This document shows, piece after piece, positions 10,497 to 18,744 of a stretch of 64,000 bases of DNA; position 1 is the stretch's first letter; every line of letters begins with the position of its first letter. The position numbers and the translations under genes were made by a program. Below the pieces are notes generated by a model. The model worked only from the letters and a program-made list of their open reading frames with translations, searched no databases and had not been told where the DNA came from. The DNA is taken from NCBI RefSeq assembly GCF_007997035.1, contig NZ_VOSS01000003.1:62001-126000 (forward strand). The letters are read 5' to 3'. Origin of the DNA: Ralstonia sp. TCR112. Its GTDB lineage: Bacteria > Pseudomonadota > Gammaproteobacteria > Burkholderiales > Burkholderiaceae.

Positions 10497-11594
10497 ATGA
10501 ACGTCCAGGAAACCTACCTACAGGAACTGAAGGCGCGCGGCTATCGGCCTGACGAAGCGCAGCAACGCGCTGTCGATCGCCTGCAGCGGTGCTACGACGA
10601 ATGGGTTGCCTACAAGGCCCGTCGTTCGAATGCGCTGCGCAAGATGCTCGTGCGCCCTGATTTGCCCCGTGGCGTCTACATGTGGGGCGGGGTGGGGCGC
10701 GGCAAGTCGTTCCTGATGGATGCGTTTTATAGCTGCGTGCCGGTGGTGCGCAAGACGCGTCTGCACTTCCACGAGTTCATGCGCGAAGTGCATCGTCAAC
10801 TGGAAGAACTGCGCGGCCGGGCGGATCCGCTGGACGAACTGGCGCGCCGCATCGCCAAGCGCTACCGCCTGATTTGCTTTGACGAATTCCATGTCAGCGA
10901 CGTTGCCGACGCGATGATCCTGCACCGCTTGCTCGATCAGCTCTTTGCCAACGGCGTGCAGTTTGTCATGACGTCCAACTATCGGCCGGACTTGCTGTAT
11001 CCGGATGGCCTGCACCGCGAGCGTGTGCTGCCGGCCATTGCGCTGCTGCAGGAGAAGCTCGACGTCCTCAACGTCGACGCAGGCGTCGATTACCGCAAGC
11101 GCGCAATGGAGCAGGTGCAGGCGTACTACACGCCGCTGGGCGCCAAGGCCAACTCGGCATTGCGCGATGCATTTGCCGCCGTGGCGGGAGTGCCGGACGA
11201 ATCGCCGGTGCTGCGCATCGAGCATCGTGAGATTCGGGCAGCCCGTAAGGCCGGCGGCGTGGTGTGGTTTGACTTCGCCACGCTGTGCGGGGGGCCGCGC
11301 TCACAGAACGATTACCTGGAAATCGCCTCGCGCTTTCACACCGTCATCCTGGCCGATGTGCCGAAAATGACGCCGCGCATGGCGTCCGAGGCGCGCCGCT
11401 TCACGTGGCTGATCGACGTGTTCTACGACCACAAGGTCAAGCTGCTGATGTCGGCGGAGGTGCCGGCAGACGAGCTGTACACAGAAGGCCAGATGGCCAA
11501 CGAATTCCAGCGCACCGTGTCGCGCATCGTCGAGATGCAGTCGCGCGAATACCTCGAGGCACCTCGCCGCGAGGTGGATACGTCGCTGACCTGA
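10497..11594 (+). CDS. zapE: Cell division protein ZapE (AFG1-like AAA ATPase)
   Basis: Cytosolic AFG1/ZapE family ATPase, 365 aa, a usual length; E. coli ZapE associates with the Z-ring and its ATPase activity affects FtsZ bundle stability. Walker A is GGVGRGKSF (about residue 62), preceded by the family-typical RGVYMWGG. Walker B is LICFDEFHVSDVADAMIL, followed by TSNYRPDLLYPDGLHRERVLPAI. It follows lpdA on the same strand. The 3' end overlaps the opposite-strand ComB-family frame, an overlap that probably results from a frameshift in that neighbour. Confidence 0.93.
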   Translation: MNVQETYLQELKARGYRPDEAQQRAVDRLQRCYDEWVAYKARRSNALRKMLVRPDLPRGVYMWGGVGRGKSFLMDAFYSCVPVVRKTRLHFHEFMREVHRQLEELRGRADPLDELARRIAKRYRLICFDEFHVSDVADAMILHRLLDQLFANGVQFVMTSNYRPDLLYPDGLHRERVLPAIALLQEKLDVLNVDAGVDYRKRAMEQVQAYYTPLGAKANSALRDAFAAVAGVPDESPVLRIEHREIRAARKAGGVVWFDFATLCGGPRSQNDYLEIASRFHTVILADVPKMTPRMASEARRFTWLIDVFYDHKVKLLMSAEVPADELYTEGQMANEFQRTVSRIVEMQSREYLEAPRREVDTSLT

Positions 11595-12463
11595 TTTCGC
11601 CCGGCGCCGCGCCCCCGGGGCTCAGTGTGACGTCGGCGGCGGGTTGCGGTGCGACGGCGGTGCTGCGATGTCCGCAGGGTTGCGCCAAAGAAGTCCTGCG
11701 GCAGGCGCTCGGTTTTGCGGTTGACGTTGCGGAACGCGCCTTCCACCAGCATGGGCGCGACATTGCTCACATCGGTTTGCGACGCCATCGTCACGTCTTC
11801 GGTAAAGCCGCGTTCGCACAGTTCGCGGCCCGACACGGAATCGAGCAGCCACGCTTTCATCATGCCGGTCTGCGACGCCTCTCGATAGATCGCACGGGCG
11901 GCGAGGGCCTCCGGCGACAGCGCTTGCGGCAGGAACCCTGCCACGGTTTCCGACAGGTGATGCACGATCGCACCGGCCGCGAGCCAATCTTCCAGGGCCG
12001 GGCGCAGGCTGCCGTCGGCCCAGCGTTCTCCTGAGGCGACCACTGCCACGCGCCGGCCCAGCCGCGACGCGGCTTCTGCGACGGCGCGCGCGTTGCGCAG
12101 GCAACCTGCAAACGTCGGCGTCGATCCGGTCGCCAGTGCCAGCGTTGCCCCATTGGGCGAGGGCAGGACCAGACTGCTGCCGGCTGGCAACTCCCGCAGC
12201 GACGCCGGCGAGAGCGTATAGCCCGCCTGGCCGCGGTTGTACCCCGCCAGCATGGCGCCAGCGCGGCGCGCGAACGTTTCGGCGCTGGCGTCGCGCCATG
12301 GATACGGATAGATGCGTGCCCCGCGCGCCACAGCCACATCCACACAGGTGCAGAAAGACAGCACGTCCACCACGATAACGGCGTCGCAATGCGGCGCGAG
12401 CGTGGAGGCGCCGTGCTCGCCCCATTCACAGTGGATGTTGTACAGGCTGAATTCGGTTGCCAT
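11423..12463 (-). CDS. ComB-family protein (2-phosphosulfolactate phosphatase-like), 3' end probably frameshifted
   Basis: Member of the ComB phosphatase family (2-phosphosulfolactate phosphatase in archaeal coenzyme M synthesis); its role in this bacterium is unclear. Start ATG 12463 has a strong ribosome site (AGGAGGGG). Family segments visible are VIVVDVLSFCTCVDVAVARGA, LPSPNGATLAL and the C-terminal VTMASQTDVSNVAPMLVEGAF. As read the frame is 346 aa and its last 60 or so residues run 172 nt into zapE with an Arg-rich, shadow-like composition. Adding one base near 11672 would end the protein at 11622 (about 280 aa) without overlap. I think that is the true end. Confidence 0.75.
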   Translation of the reverse strand: MATEFSLYNIHCEWGEHGASTLAPHCDAVIVVDVLSFCTCVDVAVARGARIYPYPWRDASAETFARRAGAMLAGYNRGQAGYTLSPASLRELPAGSSLVLPSPNGATLALATGSTPTFAGCLRNARAVAEAASRLGRRVAVVASGERWADGSLRPALEDWLAAGAIVHHLSETVAGFLPQALSPEALAARAIYREASQTGMMKAWLLDSVSGRELCERGFTEDVTMASQTDVSNVAPMLVEGAFRNVNRKTERLPQDFFGATLRTSQHRRRTATRRRRHTEPRGRGAGRNQVSDVSTSRRGASRYSRDCISTMRDTVRWNSLAIWPSVYSSSAGTSADISSLTLWS

Positions 12464-12587
12464 GTCGCCCCTCCTGTTTGCCCCGGTGCAGCTATTCACT
12501 ATAGGCGGCCTGTTTTTTTATGGGGAGGGGAGGTTGCTGAGAGTGCGCTGAGGGTCGCATGTCCCGTCGGTTCTTATTGCCGCGGGC

Positions 12588-12628
12588 TTGATGCGCATCA
12601 AGGCGCGCCCGGGGATGCTGGCTAGCAT
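12588..12628 (+). promoter_or_regulatory. FNR box and -10 element of the ccoI promoter
   Basis: TTGATGCGCATCAA at 12588-12601 is an exact match to the FNR/ANR consensus TTGAT-N4-ATCAA. A -10-like TAGCAT (12623-12628) lies 21 nt downstream, close to the spacing of FNR-activated class II promoters. The predicted transcript start (about 12635) falls just before the ATG at 12639. Confidence 0.8.
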
Positions 12629-12638
12629 CGTCTTCATA

Positions 12639-15185
12639 ATGACGACGACATTCGCCCCCACCGATTCAACCGCGCCGGTTGCCGGCACAAGCTCGCCTAT
12701 TGGCTCGAGAGGGGCTGTCGCGTCGGGCGTCGTCACTTGCTATCACTGTGCATCGCCGCTGGACGGCGCTACCGCACTCCATGCCGACATCGGCGGCAAG
12801 TCTCGGGAATTTTGCTGTGCCGGTTGCCAGGCTGTCGCGCAAACGCTGCACGCTTCCGGCATGGGGCACGTCTATGACGGCCCAATCGCCTTCGCCAAAC
12901 CCATCGAAGGAGACCGCCGCGCAGAAGCCGAGGCGGTTTGGGCAACCTACGATCTGCCGGTCATGCGTGAGCGCTTTGTGCGCCCCCGCGCAGACGGCAC
13001 TGAAGAACTTTCCCTGGCCATCAGCGGCATGCGCTGTGCCGCATGCGTCTGGCTGATCGAGCGGGCGCTCTCCCGTGTGCCGGGCGTGCGTGAGGCCACC
13101 GTCAATTACGCGACGGAGCGGGCGCGCATCGTCGGAGATGCCGGAGCAATGCGGCTGTCCGCGGTATTCGCCGCCATTGCCGACGTCGGATATGAAGCCT
13201 GGCCCGATCAGCCATCCGCCCGCCGCACTGCCGAGGCACGTGAGCGCCGCAGCCTGCTGATCCGCCTGGGATTGGCGATGCTCGGCATGATGCAAGTGAT
13301 GATGTACGCATGGCCGGTGTACCTGCACGGCAGCGACATCCCCATGAGCCAGACACGGTTGATGCAGTGGGCGAGCCTGCTGCTGACCGTGCCGGTGGTA
13401 TTGATTTCTGCGCGGCCCATTTTCGTCAACGCGTGGCGGCAGGTCAGGCACGCGCACGTCGGCATGGATGTGCCCGTGGCGCTTGGGATTGGCGCGGCGT
13501 TCATTGCCAGCGTGGTCGCCACCCTGCGCGGTCATGGTGAAACGTATTTCGATTCCGTGACGATGTTCGTCGCGTTTCTGCTGGCCGCGCGTTATCTCGA
13601 ACTGCGTGCGCGGCAGAGCGCGGCTTCCGGCGCCGAAGCACTGGTCCGTCAGTTGCCAGCCACCTGCAGACGCGTCAATGGCGAAAGTGGTGCGCTCGAA
13701 ACCATCCCTGTGGCCAGCTTGCAGCAGGGCGATTGCGTGGAAGTGCGCGCCGGTGAGGTGCTGCCGGCAGACGGCACCATCGAACACGGCACCACCGAGA
13801 TCGACGAATCGCTTCTCTCCGGTGAAAGTGTGCCGCGCCCGCGCGACGTGGGCGCGATCGTGCTGGCAGGCAGCTACAACGTGGTCAGCGCGATTCGCGT
13901 GCGTGTGAACCGCGTAGGGGCGCAGACACGGCTTGCTGCCATCGTCGATCTGCTCGATCGCGCCCTGACGGACAAGCCGCGCATGGCCGAGCTTGCTGAC
14001 CGTGTGGCCGGGCGCTTCGTGGCAGTGCTGCTCGGCTGGGCGTTGCTGACTGCGATTGCATGGTGGTGGATCGATCCGGCACGCATGTTCGCCGTCACCG
14101 TGGCGGTGCTGGTGGTGAGTTGCCCGTGTGCGCTGTCGCTGGCCACGCCGTCCGCGCTGGCTGCGGCTAGCGGTGCGCTGGCCCGGCGCGGTGTGCTGGT
14201 CACGCGGGGCCACGCCATCGAAAGCCTTGCAGCCGTAACCGATGTGCTGCTCGACAAGACCGGCACGCTCACCGAGGGGCGTTTGCGCTTGCTGAGCATC
14301 GAGACCTTCGCCGATGTCGATGCCGAGCACTGCCTCGCATTGGCATGCGCGATGGAGCAATCCGAGAACCATCCGATCGCCCAGTCGTTGCGCGCTGCGA
14401 CCTCAGACGCAATGCCGTTGCCCGAGTTGGGGCGCGTGGCGAATGTGCCGGGGCAGGGCGTGTATGCCATGGCTGGGAACAGGTTGATGCGTTTGGGCAC
14501 GCAGTCGTTTGCCGCGGTGCATTACGCAGATCAGCCCATTGCGTCGGTCCGTTATGGCGCCGAAGCGCCCATGGAGGAGGTGCCGCCGCCAGCCGCATGC
14601 ACGTCGGTCTGGCTCGGCCGCGATGGCCAACCGCTTGCGCGCTTCACGCTGGCCGATACGCCACGTGCCGATGCACCCGCATGCCTGAGCGCGCTGCGTG
14701 CACAAGGACTGCGCTTGCACCTCGTCTCAGGGGATGCGCCTGAGACGGTGCACTGGTGGGCCAATCGCCTCGGCATCGATCACGCCGTAGGCGGAGCCAG
14801 CCCCGAAGATAAGCGCGCCTACGTGCACAAGCTGCAGGCGGACGGCGCTCGTGTGCTGGCCGTCGGCGACGGAATCAACGATGCGCCACTGCTCGCACAG
14901 GCGCAGGTGTCAATCGCCATCGGATCGGGTGCGCCGCTGGCCCAGGCCGGCGCCGACGCGATCCTCACCGAGCCGCGCCTGTACGCGATCAGCGAGGCCG
15001 TATCGATTGGCCGCCGCACGTTGCGCGTGGTGCGCCAGAACCTCGGCTGGGCCTTTGCCTACAACGCGATCAGTATTCCGCTCGCCACGCTGGGATGGCT
15101 CTCGCCACTGGCTGCGGGCATTGGCATGTCTGTGTCATCCCTGCTGGTGGCGCTCAATGCGTGGCGCTTGTCGCGCGCGGTCTAG
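12639..15185 (+). CDS. ccoI: Cbb3 oxidase assembly P1B-type copper ATPase CcoI (FixI)
   Basis: Inner-membrane copper-transporting P-type ATPase required for copper delivery to cbb3 oxidase, 848 aa. It has an N-terminal FixI-type Cys region (CxxC at 34-37, CCxxC at 59-63), a heavy-metal-associated domain with CAAC at 133-136, the intramembrane CPC motif at 495-497, the phosphorylation motif DKTGT at 539-543, and GDGINDAP near the C-terminus. Earlier in-frame starts at 12588 and 12615 lie inside the FNR box or upstream of the -10 element, so ATG 12639 is preferred; the transcript may be nearly leaderless. ccoS follows 10 nt later. Confidence 0.93.
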   Translation: MTTTFAPTDSTAPVAGTSSPIGSRGAVASGVVTCYHCASPLDGATALHADIGGKSREFCCAGCQAVAQTLHASGMGHVYDGPIAFAKPIEGDRRAEAEAVWATYDLPVMRERFVRPRADGTEELSLAISGMRCAACVWLIERALSRVPGVREATVNYATERARIVGDAGAMRLSAVFAAIADVGYEAWPDQPSARRTAEARERRSLLIRLGLAMLGMMQVMMYAWPVYLHGSDIPMSQTRLMQWASLLLTVPVVLISARPIFVNAWRQVRHAHVGMDVPVALGIGAAFIASVVATLRGHGETYFDSVTMFVAFLLAARYLELRARQSAASGAEALVRQLPATCRRVNGESGALETIPVASLQQGDCVEVRAGEVLPADGTIEHGTTEIDESLLSGESVPRPRDVGAIVLAGSYNVVSAIRVRVNRVGAQTRLAAIVDLLDRALTDKPRMAELADRVAGRFVAVLLGWALLTAIAWWWIDPARMFAVTVAVLVVSCPCALSLATPSALAAASGALARRGVLVTRGHAIESLAAVTDVLLDKTGTLTEGRLRLLSIETFADVDAEHCLALACAMEQSENHPIAQSLRAATSDAMPLPELGRVANVPGQGVYAMAGNRLMRLGTQSFAAVHYADQPIASVRYGAEAPMEEVPPPAACTSVWLGRDGQPLARFTLADTPRADAPACLSALRAQGLRLHLVSGDAPETVHWWANRLGIDHAVGGASPEDKRAYVHKLQADGARVLAVGDGINDAPLLAQAQVSIAIGSGAPLAQAGADAILTEPRLYAISEAVSIGRRTLRVVRQNLGWAFAYNAISIPLATLGWLSPLAAGIGMSVSSLLVALNAWRLSRAV

Positions 15186-15195
15186 GAGGGCTGCC

Positions 15196-15375
15196 ATGGA
15201 AACCCTATTCCTGTTGATTCCGCTGTCGCTGATGCTGGTGGTGGCAATTGTCGGGGTGCTCTGGTGGGCCGTTGGCTCGGGACAGTACGACGATCTCAAG
15301 GCGCCTGCCGAATCGATTCTGCTCGACCCTGATACCCCTGTGCGTGACGCAGTGTCGCGGGACGGAACTACTTGA
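15196..15375 (+). CDS. ccoS: Cbb3-type oxidase assembly protein CcoS
   Basis: Small (59 aa) inner-membrane maturation factor for cbb3 oxidase. ATG 15196 has a good ribosome site (TAGGAGGG, 15183-15190). A single membrane helix (LFLLIPLSLMLVVAIVGVLW) is followed by the conserved WAVGSGQYDDLKAPAESIL segment typical of CcoS. It is linked to ccoI with a 10-nt gap; the FNR box of the ccoN promoter follows. Confidence 0.92.
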   Translation: METLFLLIPLSLMLVVAIVGVLWWAVGSGQYDDLKAPAESILLDPDTPVRDAVSRDGTT

Positions 15376-15394
15376 CCACGTTGGCTGGGGTGCC

Positions 15395-15436
15395 TTGATG
15401 CACGTCAAGACCCGAATGTCGCCCCATTCTTAACAT
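15395..15436 (+). promoter_or_regulatory. FNR box and -10 element of the ccoNOQP promoter
   Basis: TTGATGCACGTCAA (15395-15408) matches the FNR consensus with one mismatch. TAACAT (15431-15436) sits exactly 22 nt downstream, the spacing of a class II FNR-activated promoter. Predicted start is about 15443, upstream of the ccoN ribosome site GGGAGC (15461-15466). Confidence 0.78.
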
Positions 15437-15470
15437 GACCCTATCAAACCAACACTCTCGGGGAGCAAGC

Positions 15471-16928
15471 ATGCAATCGTCCAGCGCGTTGCAGCCCACC
15501 CAGACCTTCAACTACCGCGTTGTTCGCCAGTTCTCGATCATGACGATCGTCTGGGGCATCGTCGGTATGGCGGTCGGTGCGCTGATCGCGGCCCAGTTGA
15601 TCTGGCCGCAACTGAATTTCGGGGTGCCCTGGCTGACCTACGGCCGGCTGCGTCCTCTACACACGAATGCCGTCATCTTTGCGTTTGGCGGTAGCGCGCT
15701 GTTTGCGACGTCTTACTACATCGTGCAGCGGACCTGCCAGGTGCGCCTGCTTTCCGACAAGCTCGCTGCCTTCACGTTCTGGGGCTGGCAGGCAGTGATC
15801 GTGGCGGCGGCCATCACGCTGCCGCTGGGCTACACAAGCTCGAAGGAATACGCCGAGCTCGAATGGCCGATCGACATCCTGATCACCGTGGTGTGGGTGG
15901 CCTATGCGATCGTCTTCTTCGGCACGATCGCCAAGCGCAAGACCCGCCACATCTACGTGGCCAACTGGTTCTTCGGCGCCTACATCATCACGATCGCGCT
16001 GCTGCATATCGTCAACAACGCTGAGCTTCCTGTGTCGCTGTTGAAGTCGTATTCGGCTTACGCGGGCGTGCAGGATGCGATGGTGCAATGGTGGTATGGC
16101 CACAACGCAGTGGGCTTCTTCCTGACCACCAGCTTCCTCGGCATGATGTATTACTTCGTGCCCAAGCAGGCCGAGCGCCCGATCTATTCGTATCGCCTGT
16201 CGATCGTGCACTTCTGGGCGTTGAACTTCACCTACATGTGGGCCGGCCCGCACCACCTGCAATACACGGCACTGCCCGACTGGGCGCAGTCGCTCGGCAT
16301 GGTGTTCTCGCTGATCCTGCTGGCGCCGTCGTGGGGCGGCATGATCAACGGGATCATGACCCTCTCGGGTGCCTGGCACAAGCTGCGCACCGATCCGATC
16401 CTGAAGTTCCTGGTGGTGGCACTGTCGTTCTACGGCATGGCGACGTTCGAGGGCTCGATGATGTCCATCAAGACCGTGAATGCGCTGTCGCACTACACCG
16501 ACTGGACGATCGGCCACGTGCACTCCGGTGCTCTGGGCTGGGTGGCAATGATCACCATCGGTTCGATGTACTACATGATCCCGCGCCTGTTCGGTCAACA
16601 GAAGATGTACAGCACGCGCCTGATCGAGGTGCACTTCTGGGTGGCGACCATCGGCGTGGTGCTCTACATCGCCGCCATGTGGGTTGCCGGCGTGATGCAA
16701 GGCCTGATGTGGCGTGCCACCGAGGCTGACGGCACGCTCACCTACAGCTTTGTCGAGGCAGTCAAGGCAACGTATCCGTTCTACCTGATTCGCTTGGCTG
16801 GCGGCCTGTGCTTCCTGGGCGGCATGCTGCTGATGGCATTCAACGTGTTCAAGACCATCCAGGGCAGCAAGGCAATCGATGCACCGATTCCTCAATCCGC
16901 CCAGACCCCGATGGTCGCGGCTCAGTGA
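15471..16928 (+). CDS. ccoN: Cytochrome c oxidase, cbb3-type, subunit I CcoN
   Basis: Catalytic haem-copper subunit of the high-affinity cbb3 terminal oxidase, 485 aa with about 12 membrane helices. Conserved segments include [18 protein letters not shown] with a low-spin haem His, [28 protein letters not shown] with the CuB His and cross-linked Tyr region, [16 protein letters not shown], and [14 protein letters not shown] with haem ligands. The frame opens at ATG 15435, but that codon lies inside the -10 element of the FNR promoter, so ATG 15471 with its ribosome site is the start. Confidence 0.96.
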   Translation: MQSSSALQPTQTFNYRVVRQFSIMTIVWGIVGMAVGALIAAQLIWPQLNFGVPWLTYGRLRPLHTNAVIFAFGGSALFATSYYIVQRTCQVRLLSDKLAAFTFWGWQAVIVAAAITLPLGYTSSKEYAELEWPIDILITVVWVAYAIVFFGTIAKRKTRHIYVANWFFGAYIITIALLHIVNNAELPVSLLKSYSAYAGVQDAMVQWWYGHNAVGFFLTTSFLGMMYYFVPKQAERPIYSYRLSIVHFWALNFTYMWAGPHHLQYTALPDWAQSLGMVFSLILLAPSWGGMINGIMTLSGAWHKLRTDPILKFLVVALSFYGMATFEGSMMSIKTVNALSHYTDWTIGHVHSGALGWVAMITIGSMYYMIPRLFGQQKMYSTRLIEVHFWVATIGVVLYIAAMWVAGVMQGLMWRATEADGTLTYSFVEAVKATYPFYLIRLAGGLCFLGGMLLMAFNVFKTIQGSKAIDAPIPQSAQTPMVAAQ

Positions 16929-16938
16929 GGAGGGGAAC

Positions 16939-17622
16939 ATGAGCAACCAATCCAACAAGTTTTTCTCGCACGAGACGCTGGAAAAGAACATCGGCTTCCT
17001 GATCGTGCTGACGCTGGTGGTGGTCAGCATCGCGGGGCTGGTGCAGATCGTGCCGCTGTTCTTCCAGCATTCGACCACTGAACCGGTCAACGGCATCGCA
17101 CCGTATTCGCCGCTGCGGCTGGCGGGGCGCGACATCTACATCCGCGAAGGCTGCGTCGGCTGCCACTCGCAGCAAGTGCGTACGCTTCGCGCCGAAACCG
17201 AGCGCTACGGCCACTATTCGCTGGCGGGTGAATCGGTCTTCGATCATCCGTTCCTGTGGGGTTCCAAGCGCACGGGTCCGGACCTGGCGCGTGTGGGACA
17301 GCGCTACTCGGATGACTGGCATCGCATCCACCTGCGTGATCCGCGCGAGGTGGTGCCCGAGTCGAACATGCCGTCGTATGCGTGGCTGTCGAAGACGCCG
17401 CTGGACAACAGCGACATCGAAAAGAAGATGCACGTCCTGCGCCAGCTCGGTGTGCCGTACACGGATGCACAGATCGCCGGTGCGCGCGAGCAACTGGCGG
17501 GCAAGACGGAAGAGGACGCCGTGGTCGCCTATCTGCAAGGCCTCGGTGTGGAACTGCGCAACGTCCGCGACGTGGCTGTCGGGCCGGCTGCTGCACCTGC
17601 CACCGTTGCTGCCAAGGAGTGA
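16939..17622 (+). CDS. ccoO: Cytochrome c oxidase, cbb3-type, subunit II CcoO
   Basis: Membrane-anchored monohaem cytochrome c subunit, 227 aa. An N-terminal anchor ([20 protein letters not shown]) is followed by the haem site CVGCH at residues 72-76 in [26 protein letters not shown]. The axial Met region is [22 protein letters not shown] 16939 follows GTGAGGAGGGG; an upstream extension overlapping ccoN is not supported. Ten nt after ccoN. Confidence 0.96.
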   Translation: MSNQSNKFFSHETLEKNIGFLIVLTLVVVSIAGLVQIVPLFFQHSTTEPVNGIAPYSPLRLAGRDIYIREGCVGCHSQQVRTLRAETERYGHYSLAGESVFDHPFLWGSKRTGPDLARVGQRYSDDWHRIHLRDPREVVPESNMPSYAWLSKTPLDNSDIEKKMHVLRQLGVPYTDAQIAGAREQLAGKTEEDAVVAYLQGLGVELRNVRDVAVGPAAAPATVAAKE

Positions 17623-17625
17623 GCC

Positions 17626-17808
17626 ATGGCCATGCTGAGTGCAATTGCGACGGCCGTCTTTCTCGTGCTGTTCGTCTGCATTACCTGGTGGGCGTTCTCT
17701 GCGCATCGCCGCGCTGCGAATGCGGAATCGGCCATGCTGCCGTTCCTGCTGCCCGATGAGGCCGAGGTCGCCGGTGCGCGCGCAGACGCGTCGCGCCCGC
17801 ATCAATAA
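17626..17808 (+). CDS. ccoQ: Cbb3-type cytochrome oxidase subunit CcoQ
   Basis: Small (60 aa) membrane subunit thought to stabilise cbb3 oxidase. A single N-terminal helix (AIATAVFLVLFVCITWWAFS) is followed by a basic RR and a short polar tail with LPFLLPDE, a common CcoQ ending. It is three nt after ccoO and 12 nt before ccoP, in the standard N-O-Q-P order. Confidence 0.9.
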   Translation: MAMLSAIATAVFLVLFVCITWWAFSAHRRAANAESAMLPFLLPDEAEVAGARADASRPHQ

Positions 17809-17820
17809 GGACACAGAATC

Positions 17821-18744
17821 ATGAGCGACTTCATTTCGGAGTTCTGGGGGTATTACATCGCAGCGATCGCCCTGGTCGGCATCGTGTGGTGTGTCTGGCT
17901 GCTGTTCTCCCAGCGGCGTATTCAAGTGGCACCGGGGCACAGCGCCGGTGAAGATACCGGCCACGTCTGGGACGGCGATTTGCGCGAACTGAACAATCCG
18001 CTGCCGCGCTGGTGGATGTGGATGTTCCTGCTGTCGTGCATCTTTGCGTTGGGGTATCTGATCCTTTACCCCGGTTTGGGTGCATACGGCGGTGTGCTCG
18101 GTTTCTCCACGCGTGGCGAGCTGGCCTCGCAGCGTGCGGCGGCCGAAGCGCAGGTCCGCCCGCTCTATGAGCGGTACGCCGGCATGGACATCAAGCAGAT
18201 CGCCGCTGATCCGCAAGCCCATGAGATCGGCCAGCGCCTGTTCCTGAACAACTGTGCGCAGTGCCATGGCTCGGACGCTGGCGGCTCGAAGGGCTTCCCG
18301 AACCTGACCGACGGCGACTGGCTGTACGGCGGCGAGCCGGACACGATCCTGACCACCATCACCAAGGGGCGTCACGGTGTCATGCCGTCGCTGGCGGCAG
18401 TGGTGGACGGCAATCAGGCTGTCAACGTGGCCAATTACGTGCGCTCGCTGTCGGGCCTGTCTTACGACCCCATCAAGGCGGCACGCGGCGAACCGACGTT
18501 CAAGTCGGTCTGCGCGGCCTGTCACATGGCCACCGGCAAGGGCAATCAGGCCCTGGGCGCGCCCAACCTGACCGACCGCGTCTGGCTGTACGGCAGTTCG
18601 GAAGCGACCATCGTCGAGACCATCCTCAAGGGCCGTGACAACACGATGCCGGCACACGAGAACCTGCTCTCGCCGGAGAAGATCCGCATGCTGGCGGCCT
18701 ATGTCTGGGGTCTGTCGAATAGCAACACGAGTCACACGCAATGA
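17821..18744 (+). CDS. ccoP: Cytochrome c oxidase, cbb3-type, subunit III CcoP
   Basis: Dihaem cytochrome c subunit that feeds electrons into CcoO/CcoN, 307 aa. Two N-terminal membrane segments flank the FixP-type motif DGDLRELNNPLPRWWMW. Two periplasmic haem sites follow: CAQCH at residues 145-149 and CAACH at 231-235, each with its downstream Met region (GRHGVMPS, GRDNTMPAH). The stop overlaps the ccoG start (ATGA). Confidence 0.96.
   Translation: MSDFISEFWGYYIAAIALVGIVWCVWLLFSQRRIQVAPGHSAGEDTGHVWDGDLRELNNPLPRWWMWMFLLSCIFALGYLILYPGLGAYGGVLGFSTRGELASQRAAAEAQVRPLYERYAGMDIKQIAADPQAHEIGQRLFLNNCAQCHGSDAGGSKGFPNLTDGDWLYGGEPDTILTTITKGRHGVMPSLAAVVDGNQAVNVANYVRSLSGLSYDPIKAARGEPTFKSVCAACHMATGKGNQALGAPNLTDRVWLYGSSEATIVETILKGRDNTMPAHENLLSPEKIRMLAAYVWGLSNSNTSHTQ

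Noticed and set aside
11622-12425. 267-codon second minus-strand frame overlapping the ComB-family gene
   Set aside because: Arg/Ala-rich shadow over most of its length; only its last 20 or so codons may be the true 3' end of the ComB-family gene after correction of a frameshift.
15657-17135. 492-codon minus-strand frame across ccoN/ccoO
   Set aside because: Antisense to obvious oxidase genes, with His/Arg/Asp-rich low-complexity sequence.
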